From: Treponema sp. C6A8
GTDB taxonomy: Bacteria; Spirochaetota; Spirochaetia; Treponematales; Treponemataceae
Assembly (NCBI RefSeq): GCF_000619925.1
Contig: NZ_JHVB01000011.1
Location: 1 to 64,000 of the forward strand
Reading direction: 5' to 3'
Length of the DNA: 64,000 bases
Positions within the stretch are counted from its first letter, which is position 1; the number at the start of each line of letters is the position of its first letter. This document shows positions 49,664-58,858 of this stretch, piece by piece. Under the pieces are notes generated by a model that had not been told where the DNA came from, did not search any database, and saw only the letters and a list, made by a program, of their open reading frames with translations. Made by a program: the position numbers and the translations under genes.

Positions 49664-50025
49664 TTATTACCTCGTGCTCCTATAATATTACACAATCCGA
49701 ATAAGTGTCAATATGACAAAAAATAAAGAAATGTCAAAGAAAATAATGCACATAGGGGTGGGGAAAGTCTCCCCCTCGCTCCCAAGTCCTCACTCGCAAA
49801 GCTCGCTCCGGTCTTGTCCGCTACCCCCTCTGCGGGGTTCAAACGCCGCCCCGCAACGCCCGGCTGGTAGTATTCTATGTTTGTTGCATTACACTTAAAT
49901 GCATAATTTATGCATTTTATTAAATAATCAATATAGGAAAAATCTAACATCTACATAACAAGGTTATAGATTTTTATTATTCTTCTATTTCAAAATTTCG
50001 TAAAACATAGCCTGATTACTAAATT
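49664..50025. other. Gene-free stretch with GC-rich repeat and palindrome
   Basis: 362 bases without a supportable gene. It holds repeat R7 (49754-49861) and a perfect 21-base palindrome, AAATGCATAA-T-TTATGCATTT (49897-49917). The remainder is AT-rich. Confidence 0.65.
49754..49861 (-). repeat. GC-rich repeat upstream of the carboxylase gene (R7)
   Basis: In reverse complement: ggcgttgcggggcggcgttt, ccccgcaga, gggggtagcgga, GCAAAGC-centred palindrome, then gggggagactttcccc. Very close in block order to 40941-41022. Confidence 0.75.
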
Positions 50026-50553
50026 TTAGTTATCATTGGATGGTTGTATGACACCAATTTGAACATCTATCTGAAGAGGAACCCCGTTATCATCGGTATT
50101 TAAGCTATATTTTGATTTATATTTATCCTTAAAAAATTGGCACCAATCTACAAAATATTCTTCGTCTACACCAAAAATATAATTAGTTATAAGCGTTTTG
50201 CTCATTTCTTCATACTTTTCACTCATTCTTTTTTTCGCACTTAAGTATGTATGATTTTTGTTGTCATCGACATAAACCGCAGACATTGTATATTTTTTAA
50301 TCTTATCCTTAAATTTTTGTGTGATAGTTACTGAAACCCAACCATTAGTTATACTATCATTTTTGTATATCTCATGGTCTGCAAGTTCAAGTTTCAAGTT
50401 GTCATATTCTGCTGTCATAACAACATTCTGTCCGTCTTTTGGAACTGCTGCCAAAGCAATAGCTCTATCAAGAAAGTCAAGTGCAGTCTCTTGTGCAAAC
50501 ACCGCACCTGTCAAAATCATCAAAACTAGAATGATGCTAAAAATCTTTTTCAT
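50026..50553 (-). CDS. Secreted hypothetical protein
   Basis: The 175-residue protein has a clear signal peptide ('IFSIILVLMILTGAVFAQ') ending at a typical A-x-A site, so it is exported. The mature part is hydrophilic and beta-rich with no known domain ('NVVMTAEYDNLKLELADHEI', 'WVSVTITQKFKDKIKKYTMS'). ATG 50553 with ggag is chosen; a longer frame begins upstream. It is one of several small envelope proteins in this zone. Confidence 0.7.
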   Translation of the reverse strand: MKKIFSIILVLMILTGAVFAQETALDFLDRAIALAAVPKDGQNVVMTAEYDNLKLELADHEIYKNDSITNGWVSVTITQKFKDKIKKYTMSAVYVDDNKNHTYLSAKKRMSEKYEEMSKTLITNYIFGVDEEYFVDWCQFFKDKYKSKYSLNTDDNGVPLQIDVQIGVIQPSNDN

Positions 50554-50700
50554 TTTAAACTCCAATAATTTGTCAATTTTGTAAAACACTCTTCGAGTAT
50601 CATATTTTATGAGGTATTTTCTTCTGAAATTGGAAGAACATATTACCTATTTATCAGCAGTAATTTTATTCTCATCATTGAATTCCCTAGAATACAAGGC

Positions 50701-50925
50701 TTAACCGTTCTTTGCGATTATCACAATCAGAATAACAACTGCTATAATCAAACAAATTACAAATCTTGCTGCAGACTGACCTGCACTGTGATGGACTGTT
50801 TCATAATGTTCTTTCACAAAGTTGCCATTTTCATCTTTTCTCTGAATAGTGGTTTCTGATTTGTCAGATTTAAACGCCTTAAAGATAATCCACACGAAAA
50901 CAAAGAAAATTATAAAACCTATCAT
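50701..50925 (-). CDS. Small membrane protein, 74 residues
   Basis: Two hydrophobic helices (residues ~2-18 and ~53-71) flank a polar middle with 'KDENGNFVKEHYETVHHS'. It has a good gagga site before the ATG. No family is recognised. It could be a small inner-membrane regulator. Confidence 0.6.
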   Translation of the reverse strand: MIGFIIFFVFVWIIFKAFKSDKSETTIQRKDENGNFVKEHYETVHHSAGQSAARFVICLIIAVVILIVIIAKNG

Positions 50926-51091
50926 CTTATTTCCTCATTTTACAGATTTAATTTTTGAAATCTTTGTAATGCATAATTTTATTCTCATGGTGTTTAAAAC
51001 CTTCCGAAAAGAGAAAGAACTTGTTTGGCACTTAGTACAAACTGAAAAGAAACTTTGCTTGTAGTTCTGAATGTCATAGGATAATGAATAT

Positions 51092-51676
51092 TTACTTCTC
51101 CCATACAATTAATTCTTCCTGATTTTTACCAAGAAACTTAGCTATACGCTCAATATTTTCAGTTGTGTGTGAAAGTTCATAATGGTAATACCAATAGTTA
51201 CACCCGTTTCCGTCAGGTCTGTCTATCGTTGTTGTTGTATATTCCAGGCCTTCAATTTTAGGATAGTAAATACTACATTCAATTTCGGGATGTATAAACT
51301 TTTTTCTATCCTTGAAGAAACGGTCATTGTAAACAGTACACCCCAATTCAAAAAGCAGATTGTTTATTTTAGAAATAGTTTTATCCCAATCAATTTCTTT
51401 TTGTGTGGTACTTTCTTCCGTCGGAGTATTAACATCTCCAACATCTCCTGTACCAGATACTTCTTCGGTAGCGGAAGTTTCTTCTTCTGAACCATCTTCA
51501 ACGTCTGAAATTACTCCTACATCTGAAACGTCTTCCACTGTTTCTTCAGACGGAACGGGCTTTTCATTCTTTATTTTTTCAGTCGTTGTAGAACCAACAG
51601 TTATGTTGACATCATTATTCATTGAACATGAAATACAGAGTAGACAGGTAAAAAGAATGATAATAATTTTTTTCAT
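51092..51676 (-). CDS. Lipoprotein with acidic Ser/Thr/Glu-rich linker
   Basis: The 194-residue protein has a lipoprotein signal ('IIIILFTCLLCISCS', Cys ~17), an acidic low-complexity linker (about 35-95, Val/Ser/Glu/Thr/Asp) and a compact C-terminal domain (100-194) with 'INNLLFELGCTVYNDRFFKD' and 'TENIERIAKFLGKNQEEL'. The linker suits a surface-exposed tethered domain. Function is not recognised. Confidence 0.7.
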   Translation of the reverse strand: MKKIIIILFTCLLCISCSMNNDVNITVGSTTTEKIKNEKPVPSEETVEDVSDVGVISDVEDGSEEETSATEEVSGTGDVGDVNTPTEESTTQKEIDWDKTISKINNLLFELGCTVYNDRFFKDRKKFIHPEIECSIYYPKIEGLEYTTTTIDRPDGNGCNYWYYHYELSHTTENIERIAKFLGKNQEELIVWEK

Positions 51677-51733
51677 AGATATTCCTCGATATGGTGTAAC
51701 ACATTCCGAAAACGGAAGGGTGTATTTATTTCA

Positions 51734-52270
51734 TTATAATTCTATATCATCTGATGCAGCCGTTTGCATTTCTTTAGTAATTGAACGCGAGTTGTATGTG
51801 ACAAATACCCATTCTCCAAGTTTTGCCCTAAAACCATTAATTTGATTATTTACAGAAACTGTAACTATTAAATCTGTAAAGAGAAGCCATTGATATCCAA
51901 ATTTAATTTTTTCATCTGAATCTATTGGATAATAAAGGCTTCCATATTTTTCAATTAATTTATTCCATAAAGCGTCATATTGTGTTTGAGTAAAATCTTC
52001 ATAAATAACACGTACCCAATATAGTTTATTTTTATAAAAACGAAATACCCGACTTACTTTACCAGATTCAGCAGTATAGCATTCCTCATTAGTCATACAA
52101 TCTGCATCCCATAATTTTATTAAATCAGGAAACTTAGATTTTACTTTTTCTACAGAAGAACCCCATTCTAATTCCTCATAACCGTCAATATAATTTTTCG
52201 CTTTAGTCTCTTGTGAATACAAAATAATTGGTAAAATAAGAATAAAAATACAAATAAAGAATTTCTTCAT
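51734..52270 (-). CDS. Secreted hypothetical protein
   Basis: The 178-residue protein has a signal peptide ('FFICIFILILPIILYSQE') and a mature domain with 'IDGYEELEWGSSVEKVKSKF' near its start, resembling proteins with short 'WG-s-s-x-e-V' repeats. It ends near '...EMQTAASDDIEL'. ATG 52270 has ggaggta 8 bases before it. No domain can be named with confidence. Confidence 0.7.
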   Translation of the reverse strand: MKKFFICIFILILPIILYSQETKAKNYIDGYEELEWGSSVEKVKSKFPDLIKLWDADCMTNEECYTAESGKVSRVFRFYKNKLYWVRVIYEDFTQTQYDALWNKLIEKYGSLYYPIDSDEKIKFGYQWLLFTDLIVTVSVNNQINGFRAKLGEWVFVTYNSRSITKEMQTAASDDIEL

Positions 52271-52438
52271 AAATGTACCTCCTAAATTTAAATGAGTGAT
52301 AAACATTTATTTCTTATTAGTAAGAAATAGAAAATTACATTAAATAAAAAAACTTTTTATTTGTTAGCATAAAGAACAAGGTCTTTTACAGCTTTTATTG
52401 TTGTTTAACTATCTAAAAATATGATGTATGTGCTAATG

Positions 52439-52517
52439 GCGTATTAATATGCTTTTTATAATTATTATAAAAGGCTAAAAGCAAATTGTCAAATTGTTTT
52501 ATACGCTGATAGCATAT
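52439..52517. promoter_or_regulatory. Putative operator array of the XRE gene
   Basis: GCGTATTAATATGC (52439-52452), a perfect 19-base palindrome TTTTATAAT-T-ATTATAAAA (52454-52472), and ATACGC-N5-GCATAT (52501-52517) crowd the 85 bases before the XRE start. The half site GCRTAT occurs four times, so autoregulation is plausible. Confidence 0.5.
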
Positions 52518-52522
52518 TATAT

Positions 52523-52825
52523 ATGGATTTGAGAACTGTTTTTATTTCTAATATAAAAAAGTATCGTAAAGAAAAATCAATGTCACAAATGCTGTTAGCC
52601 GAAAAATGCAGTACTTCTACAAGTTATATAGGTGAAATTGAAATTGGAAAGAAGTTCCCGTCCATAGAAATGGTTCAGAAAATCGCAGAAGCATTGGAAA
52701 TACAGCCTTATAAATTATTTATGGATAAAGATGAAATTTATATTGCTTCTTTATCTCCTGAAATACAAAAGGAAATAGTTGATAAAATTCAGAAATCTGT
52801 TGAAGATATTGTTTATAATCGATGA
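52523..52825 (+). CDS. XRE-family transcriptional regulator
   Basis: The 100-residue protein is a single Cro/C1 HTH domain with a short tail: 'KKYRKEKSMSQMLLAEKCST', 'STSYIGEIEIGKKFPSIEMV', 'KIAEALEIQPYKLF'. It has no ribosome site and is very AT-rich upstream. It may repress itself and the PIN toxin-antitoxin genes that follow ~100 bases later. Confidence 0.85.
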   Translation: MDLRTVFISNIKKYRKEKSMSQMLLAEKCSTSTSYIGEIEIGKKFPSIEMVQKIAEALEIQPYKLFMDKDEIYIASLSPEIQKEIVDKIQKSVEDIVYNR

Positions 52826-52927
52826 TATTTGATTTAGCAGTGTAACAAATTCATTGAAAAAATATTTCATAAAGCTTTAACAAAAAACTAATAACTGTGA
52901 TATAATCCTTTTATAAGGAGGCGCAAT

Positions 52928-53197
52928 ATGGCAGCTATGCCGCTCAGACAAAGAGCTATCAATTATATAGATACTTTAGATGACGAACAGACTCTAAGTG
53001 TTATTGCTTTTATTGAAAATATGCCTCAAAAGAAACGTTCCTTGCAGAATTCAAAAACTCCAGAAGAACGCGAATTAGCAAAACAGGCGTTAGATGACCT
53101 TTTTTCAATGGCTCGCCCTGCAAAAAATGAAATAAGTATCAACGGACGTAAGGAAATTGCAAAAGCCATGTGGAGAAAGTATGAAAGTCTTAATTGA
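52928..53197 (+). CDS. Antitoxin of the PIN-domain module
   Basis: The 89-residue protein starts with an aaggagg site and overlaps the PIN toxin gene by 17 bases. It has 'YIDTLDDEQTLSVIAFIENM', helical, and a charged tail 'KEIAKAMWRKYESLN'. It is recognised only by position and size; the N-terminus is similar to antitoxins that pair with PIN proteins in Firmicutes and spirochaetes. Confidence 0.7.
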   Translation: MAAMPLRQRAINYIDTLDDEQTLSVIAFIENMPQKKRSLQNSKTPEERELAKQALDDLFSMARPAKNEISINGRKEIAKAMWRKYESLN

Positions 53198-53606
53198 TAC
53201 GAATATTCTTCTTGATGTTATTTTGCTAAGAGAACCTCATCTGGAACATTCTAAAAGAGTTTTGCAATGTTGTCAGACTCTCGTTGATGGTTATATAGCA
53301 GTTCATTCCTTTTCGAATATGTTTTATATCCTTCATGAAATTGAAGAGTTTTCTATTGAAGAATGCCGCAATACCTTCAATAAACTTCTTTATGTTTTTG
53401 ATGTAGCAGGCTTGAATAAGCATGATATTATTTCAGCTGTAAATAATGTATCTTTTGATGATTTGGAAGATGCCATGCAGCATGAAGCTTCTGTTGCATC
53501 AGATCTTGATTACATCGTTACTAGAAATTGCAAAGATTTTAAGAATTCAACAATTTCTGCCGTTACTCCTGAAGAATTCTTATTAATTGTTCACGCAGAT
53601 AAATAA
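53181..53606 (+). CDS. PIN-domain toxin (VapC-like RNase)
   Basis: The 141-residue protein has the PIN start 'VLIDTNILLDVILLREPH' with the first catalytic Asp, a Glu-rich middle, and 'DFEDAMQHEASVASDLDYIV'-type acidic residues followed by 'TRNCKDFKNSTISAVTPEEF'. PIN toxins cut RNA with Mg2+. The ATG at 53181 lies inside the antitoxin gene; the longer frame from 53157 is rejected because the PIN fold begins at MKVLID. Confidence 0.88.
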   Translation: MKVLIDTNILLDVILLREPHLEHSKRVLQCCQTLVDGYIAVHSFSNMFYILHEIEEFSIEECRNTFNKLLYVFDVAGLNKHDIISAVNNVSFDDLEDAMQHEASVASDLDYIVTRNCKDFKNSTISAVTPEEFLLIVHADK

Positions 53607-53607
53607 A

Positions 53608-55047
53608 TTAAACTTCCCTTACTGCCTTCATCTGTTTTTTGCGGGCGTACATTTTCTGGTCGGCGCGTTTGAAGACATTGTCAACGTTTGTGTCGATGTT
53701 AGGGTCGAAGAGGGCATAACCGATGGCTGCGGAAACTTTTTCCCATGGTTCAAGACTGTCGTTTGCGGCATATTCTGATAAGACCTGATTAAATTCATTT
53801 GTAAGATTTATTATATTCTGATAGTCCTGACCTTTCAGAATTACAACGAACTCGTCACCGCCGATTCTGAAAACCGGTGAATGTTCAAAAATATTGCAGA
53901 CAAGATGACACAGCCTTTGAATGGAAATATTTCCGTGCTCATGGCCGTAAGTGTCGTTTGTCTTTTTAAGGAAGTTCAGGTCAATCATTGCGATTCCGAA
54001 CGGTTCTGCCCGGGCAGTTTCCATCATAAACTGCAGCTTCATCATTTCCTTGTCATAGGCGGTTTTATTTCTTACGCCAGTGAGAGAGTCCTTATTTGCA
54101 AGCTCTGTCATCTGGCTTGCCTGTTTTTTCAAAAGTTCTGAGTCCAGCTCGGCAGAAACAAGGTCTACAACATAATCCTGCATATCGTGGGTCATCTGCT
54201 CGATTGCAGCGCAAAGCTTGTAAACTTCGTTTTTCTGCTTGATTTCCGGCGGATTAAACTGAAGCTGGTTGATGTTTCTCTGGCCGTGGCTTTTCTGAAC
54301 AAATAAAACTGCGCTTCTTGAAAGCATTGTAATCGGTCTGATAACATTTGTTCGAGACCACAAAAGGAAAATCACCATAAATATAAGGCCAAGAATGATA
54401 ATTATACCTGCAGTAAAAATTGCCTGCTTGTGAAGCAGTTTTTTAAGCATGGTAATATCAATGTCAACACCAAGAATTGCATAGGCATTGCTTTTTGAAT
54501 CATAAAGAGTAAGTGCACCTGTATAATCAAAGCCCCATTCGGTTTTTTCTTCAAAAAATACCGGTATGCGTTTATCCATTATTTCAAATAATTTATTAAC
54601 AGTCGGCAGGTCAAATTCATCGTCACTTATCCAGCCAAGGTAGAGGTTTCCTTCCGTGTCGATGTAACGGTCGTAATAATTTTCCGCAGAAAGAACGCTC
54701 ATTACGTTGCCGGTATGATTTCTATTCAAAGGCTTAACAATATAAAGATAATGAATGTTGAAATCTTCCTTAATTCCGTCCATGAATTTTTCAAGTTCAT
54801 CATATTTTGGACTGCGTTCTGTCGTTTCAATACATTTTTTAAGGTCTTCAGCATCAATGCTGGTTTCAACGTAATTTAAAATATCAATAATATAGGATTC
54901 ATATCCCTGATAAAGCGAGCGTTTGTAGCTTAAGTGGCTGGTTATGCCAAGAACAAGGCAGAGGGTGATGATAAAAATAATACAACCAAGCGCGATGCTT
55001 CTTCCAAGAGGCTTGATGTTTTGAGTGGTCATTTTTTCTGCATTCAT
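53608..55047 (-). CDS. Membrane-bound diguanylate cyclase (GGDEF)
   Basis: The 479-residue protein has a membrane helix (about 13-35), an extracytoplasmic sensor region (36-205) ending 'AYAILGVDIDITML' (Cache-like), a second helix (210-232), a HAMP-like linker and a GGDEF domain with 'GIAMIDLNFLKKTNDTYGHE' and the canonical 'RIGGDEFVVIL'. It should make c-di-GMP; no RxxD inhibitory site is seen. ATG 55047 is used; GTG 55050 is also in frame. TATAAT ends 8 bases before the ATG. Confidence 0.9.
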   Translation of the reverse strand: MNAEKMTTQNIKPLGRSIALGCIIFIITLCLVLGITSHLSYKRSLYQGYESYIIDILNYVETSIDAEDLKKCIETTERSPKYDELEKFMDGIKEDFNIHYLYIVKPLNRNHTGNVMSVLSAENYYDRYIDTEGNLYLGWISDDEFDLPTVNKLFEIMDKRIPVFFEEKTEWGFDYTGALTLYDSKSNAYAILGVDIDITMLKKLLHKQAIFTAGIIIILGLIFMVIFLLWSRTNVIRPITMLSRSAVLFVQKSHGQRNINQLQFNPPEIKQKNEVYKLCAAIEQMTHDMQDYVVDLVSAELDSELLKKQASQMTELANKDSLTGVRNKTAYDKEMMKLQFMMETARAEPFGIAMIDLNFLKKTNDTYGHEHGNISIQRLCHLVCNIFEHSPVFRIGGDEFVVILKGQDYQNIINLTNEFNQVLSEYAANDSLEPWEKVSAAIGYALFDPNIDTNVDNVFKRADQKMYARKKQMKAVREV

Positions 55048-55054
55048 CACACCT

Positions 55055-55060
55055 ATTATA
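55055..55060 (-). promoter_or_regulatory. Leaderless -10 for the GGDEF gene
   Basis: TATAAT on the minus strand ends 8 bases before the ATG at 55047; an AGGTG in between could also be a weak ribosome site. Confidence 0.45.
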
Positions 55061-55096
55061 ACACGTAATTATAAAAGGTGTGAAAATTTTTTTTGC

Positions 55097-56770
55097 TTAA
55101 AAACCAGCACGAAGGATTTTTTCCTGATTTTCCATAACAGTATGGGAAGGCACCCACTGATAACGGAAGCGAAGGCGGTCAACGGCTTTTACGACATCAT
55201 CATTTTCTGCAGCAAGTGCTTCGTAATATTCAGACTTGAACTCTGCAGTGTCAAAAGAAAGCGGTTCTGCCTGCACGTCAATTCCCGTAAGTAGCCAGCG
55301 GTTTTTATGCCAGGAAAGAATGAGGTCTCCTGTCGTGTATTCAACCTTAAGTTCGCCAGTTTCTGTATTAGTTTCTACCATATAATAAGAAACATTGAGA
55401 GTAGTAGTTGAATTGCTGCTTAAGTCTCCGTCATTTTTATATGGGGCAGGGCGGGCTTTTTTTGTAGTCGGCACTGCATCCAGCTGAGATTTATAGCCGT
55501 CAATTACAAGGTTTGAGATTCCCCAGACGCTGGTGTTTGAATCTGAAATCTTATCCTTGGCGTAAAAAAACCATTTTTCAGGCTTCTGGTTCTGGCTGGT
55601 AAAAGTGTAGGCCTGGCTTGCGGCGTCTGCAACGTGCATGTTTGTAATTGCCGTAAGATAGCTTTTGAAAGGGGTGCCTTTTGACGCTGCCATCATCAGC
55701 TGAACGTCTTTTTCGTTGATGGCCTGGAAAAAGCATTCCGTTACCTGAGTCGGACTGAGTCCGATTGTTGTCGGCTGTGAAAGGTTTGATTTTACAATGC
55801 TTACCGCAAACATCCATACGATTAAGATTGCTGCTGCAACTGCAAGGATTTTTGTAGAGTTTTTTTTGAGCATTCTCTTACGGTCAAGTCTACTGTTTTT
55901 TGCTTTTAAATATTCTTCAGAACGTTTTTTGAAACTTTCGCTGTTCTGCACTGTATAATCTTTTGATTTTGAGGTATGGTTCAAAATTAATTTGAAAAGA
56001 TTGTCGTGTAAATATAAACGTTCTTTCAGGGTTCCATATGGTCTTTGCGAAATTGCACGGTTTATAAGGTCGGCAGTTTCTTTGTCTATTCCTTCTACGG
56101 CATATTCTACTGGAAGAAAGTTTTTGTCCATTATGTCTGCGAATCGTTCATCGGGATTTTCTTTTGCAAAAGGGAACTGACCGGTTAGCAGTCTGTATGT
56201 AATTACAGCCTGTGTAAAAAGAATTGAAGTTGAATAATTTAAAAGCGGAATGCGGTAGAAACCGATATAGCGTGAAAAGATTTTGTCATCAGCTGCTGGA
56301 ACTGAATTAAAAAAGATTTCTTCCGGCAAAAAGATTATGTTTGCTTTATTTGTACCAAAGCTTATGAGAATTCCACCTCCGTTTTGCGGGAGACGTATTT
56401 CTCTATGCGCAGCGAATCTAATGGCAGCGCAGATTAGGGTTGCGGCTTTTACGTAATTAGGGTCGTTAGATTCGGAGAGGTCAGCCAGCGCAGCTGCGGA
56501 AGGTGCATTTTCTTCCATAAAATCAAAAGTTCCTTCATAAAAGACAATGCTTTTTCCGCTTACGTCGGTTTCGCTTTTTATGCTGTCGAAATTCCATTCA
56601 GAAAATGAAAACTCCAGTTCTTCAGGGATTTCTTTTCCATCAGTTAAACCACACTGAGCAATAATTCCTTTCTCAGTAAGAAGACTTGCAAAACGTGTTT
56701 TAGCAAACGCTTCTTCTGTCATTCCAGAACTGAGTTTTATTTTTTTTCCTGTAATTTCAATCAACTGCAT
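55097..56770 (-). CDS. Membrane protein with protein-kinase-like cytoplasmic domain
   Basis: The 557-residue protein has a cytoplasmic part (1-300), one membrane helix (306-327) and an extracytoplasmic part (330-557). Residues 130-250 look like a kinase C-lobe: 'ILISFGTNKANIIFLPEEIF' resembles a degenerate catalytic/activation segment and 'YRLLTGQFPFAKENPDERFA' matches the helix F-APE region of Ser/Thr kinases. The glycine loop, the catalytic Asp and DFG are not recognisable, so it is best seen as a pseudokinase-like signalling protein. The outer part may be an NTF2-like fold ('VTECFFQAINEKDVQLMMAA'). It follows hflC closely, in the same operon. Confidence 0.6.
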   Translation of the reverse strand: MQLIEITGKKIKLSSGMTEEAFAKTRFASLLTEKGIIAQCGLTDGKEIPEELEFSFSEWNFDSIKSETDVSGKSIVFYEGTFDFMEENAPSAAALADLSESNDPNYVKAATLICAAIRFAAHREIRLPQNGGGILISFGTNKANIIFLPEEIFFNSVPAADDKIFSRYIGFYRIPLLNYSTSILFTQAVITYRLLTGQFPFAKENPDERFADIMDKNFLPVEYAVEGIDKETADLINRAISQRPYGTLKERLYLHDNLFKLILNHTSKSKDYTVQNSESFKKRSEEYLKAKNSRLDRKRMLKKNSTKILAVAAAILIVWMFAVSIVKSNLSQPTTIGLSPTQVTECFFQAINEKDVQLMMAASKGTPFKSYLTAITNMHVADAASQAYTFTSQNQKPEKWFFYAKDKISDSNTSVWGISNLVIDGYKSQLDAVPTTKKARPAPYKNDGDLSSNSTTTLNVSYYMVETNTETGELKVEYTTGDLILSWHKNRWLLTGIDVQAEPLSFDTAEFKSEYYEALAAENDDVVKAVDRLRFRYQWVPSHTVMENQEKILRAGF

Positions 56771-56791
56771 AAATTTTCCCTGTATGAATTT

Positions 56792-57781
56792 TTAACGGCG
56801 TCCCTCGGCATTGTAAAGATACTTGAAGTAATCCATGTTTGTGCTGTAGGTTGCCTTGTAATCCTTGAGGTTTGTTTTGTAAGATTCCATGCTCTTCCAG
56901 AAGTTGTAGAATTCAGGATCCTTGTTGTAAGCGGAGGCATAAATTGAAGCGGCCTGAGCATCGGCGTTACCCTTGATTTCCTCTGATTTTTTGTAGGCTT
57001 CAGAAGAAATTGAGCGTTTGTCGCTTTCAAGACGTCCCAGCCATTCAGCTTTTTTACCTTCACCGCGGGAACGGTAAGCCTGTGCAACCTGGTTTCTGTC
57101 CTTAATCATTCGGTTGAAAACTGATTCTGTAAGTTCGTCAGAATATTTAATCTGGCGGGGAAGAATATCAATCAGTTCAATTCCGTATTCCGGAACAAGC
57201 TTGTTTGCTTCTGCAAGCATTTCCTTACACAAAACGCTTCGGCCTTTTGTAATCAGCTCGTTTTCTACGTTTGTGTTTACCAGTGCTTCAATTTCTTTTG
57301 TGTCTTCGTCGTCTGCCTGAACTTCATTGTTCTTTTCTTCATTTATTCCGTTTGAACTGCGCACGATTTCAGAAAGTCTGTTCTGTGTGATTACAGTTCT
57401 GGTAGAAGAATCGATGATGTCTGAAAGACGGTTATAGGCGTTGTCTATGTTTGTAAAGCTCTGATAGAACTTTGCAGGATCTGAAATGCGCCAGCGTGAT
57501 GTAGTATCTACTATAATAAACTGATTTTCCTTTGTAGGAATGCGCTGCTCGTCACCGTCAAGAGAAAGCACGAGTTTTGAGTAAGTTGTAACCTGATCAA
57601 GGAAAGGAATCTTAAAGTAAAGTCCTGCTTCTGTGTGAGTGTCTACAATAGAACCGAAGCGGGTGATAACAACCTGATTTCCCTCATTTACGATGTAAAG
57701 AGGGCCCATAAAAAGCAGAATGAATGCCAGAATTACAATTGTAAAAAATCCTGTGAAAAATTTTGTAGTTGATTTTGCCAT
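56792..57781 (-). CDS. hflC: HflC, SPFH-domain protease modulator
   Basis: The 329-residue protein has one N-terminal membrane helix and an SPFH/band-7 domain: 'PLYIVNEGNQVVITRFGSIV', 'EAGLYFKIPFLDQVTTYSKL', 'QFIIVDTTSRWRISDPAKFY'. It forms a complex with HflK that controls FtsH proteolysis. A charged insert (about 125-145, 'NGINEEKNNEVQADDEDTKE') is longer than usual. It starts 17 bases after hflK. Confidence 0.93.
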   Translation of the reverse strand: MAKSTTKFFTGFFTIVILAFILLFMGPLYIVNEGNQVVITRFGSIVDTHTEAGLYFKIPFLDQVTTYSKLVLSLDGDEQRIPTKENQFIIVDTTSRWRISDPAKFYQSFTNIDNAYNRLSDIIDSSTRTVITQNRLSEIVRSSNGINEEKNNEVQADDEDTKEIEALVNTNVENELITKGRSVLCKEMLAEANKLVPEYGIELIDILPRQIKYSDELTESVFNRMIKDRNQVAQAYRSRGEGKKAEWLGRLESDKRSISSEAYKKSEEIKGNADAQAASIYASAYNKDPEFYNFWKSMESYKTNLKDYKATYSTNMDYFKYLYNAEGRR

Positions 57782-57797
57782 ATCGCTTTACCTCTCT

Positions 57798-58766
57798 TTA
57801 GTTTTTCTTGTCCTGGAATGTCTTAACCGGCACAAGATTCTGAAGTTTTCCGTCAATAAGTTCAGGCTTTGTGTCTGCGCCAAAAATCTCGTCCATTGTT
57901 TCAAGGTAGATTCGCTCGCGGGTTACCTTTGGAGATTTTCTGTATTCGTCGTAAACGGCATTGAAGCGGGCAACATCACCCTTTGCCATGTTTACGCGTT
58001 CTGCGGCATAACCTTCTGCAACCTGAATCATGCGGTCTGCTTCACCCTGAGCCTTAGGGATTTCTGCGTTGTAAGATTCCTTACCTTCGTTGATAAAGCG
58101 GTTCATATCCTGGATGGCCTTGTTTACGTCTTCAAAGGCGTCCTGAACTCCGCTAGGAGGCACGATGTTCTGAAGCTTTACTGCAATTACGCTGATTCCA
58201 AGTCCGAGTGAATCAAAATTTTCGTTCATCATGTTCTGGGCAAGGTTTTCAATATTTGAACGCTCACTACCCATTACAGAAAGGATTGCGCGGTCACCGA
58301 CCAGAGTGTTGATTGCGCTGCGTGAAATATCGCGGATTGTCTGGCGTTTTTCGCTGACTCCAAAAAGCCACTGCTTAGGATCTACGATTCGGTACTGGAT
58401 AATCCATTCAACGTCAACGATGTTGAGGTCGCCTGTAAGCATTGTGCTTTCTGTTGAAATATTGTTTTTGTATTCGTTGTTGCGTCCGGCCTTTACGGTT
58501 TTAAATCCGAACTGTTCTGTCTGAACAACTTTTACCGGTACGTTGTAGTTTCTTTCAATTCCAAAAGGAAGTTTTGTGTGAAGGCCTGAGCCTGTTGTGT
58601 AGGCATAGCGGCCAAGGCGGGTTACAACTGCCTGTTCAGTTTCATCTACCACGTAAAAACTGGTAAGACCAGCCAGCGCAAGAATTCCCAGAAAAATCAG
58701 GGTTCCTAAAAAACTCTTTCCAAATGATTTGTGCTTTTTTGCCTTGATGATTTTTTCGTCAGCCAT
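57798..58766 (-). CDS. hflK: HflK, SPFH-domain protease modulator
   Basis: The 322-residue partner of HflC has an N-terminal membrane helix ('FLGTLIFLGILALAGLTSFY') and the SPFH domain with 'VDETEQAVVTRLGRYAYTTG' and 'LTGDLNIVDVEWIIQYRI', plus the coiled 'AEGYAAERVNMAKGDVARFN' segment. ATG 58766 with a ggagga site is preferred over 58781. It heads the hflK-hflC-kinase-like operon, divergent from the DUF4230 gene. Confidence 0.93.
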   Translation of the reverse strand: MADEKIIKAKKHKSFGKSFLGTLIFLGILALAGLTSFYVVDETEQAVVTRLGRYAYTTGSGLHTKLPFGIERNYNVPVKVVQTEQFGFKTVKAGRNNEYKNNISTESTMLTGDLNIVDVEWIIQYRIVDPKQWLFGVSEKRQTIRDISRSAINTLVGDRAILSVMGSERSNIENLAQNMMNENFDSLGLGISVIAVKLQNIVPPSGVQDAFEDVNKAIQDMNRFINEGKESYNAEIPKAQGEADRMIQVAEGYAAERVNMAKGDVARFNAVYDEYRKSPKVTRERIYLETMDEIFGADTKPELIDGKLQNLVPVKTFQDKKN

Positions 58767-58858
58767 CAAAATCCTCCACAATAAGAAAAAATATAAAATG
58801 CTTTTTAATAAAAATATAAAATATATAGAAAATAAACAATTAAAAAATGATTAAAATG

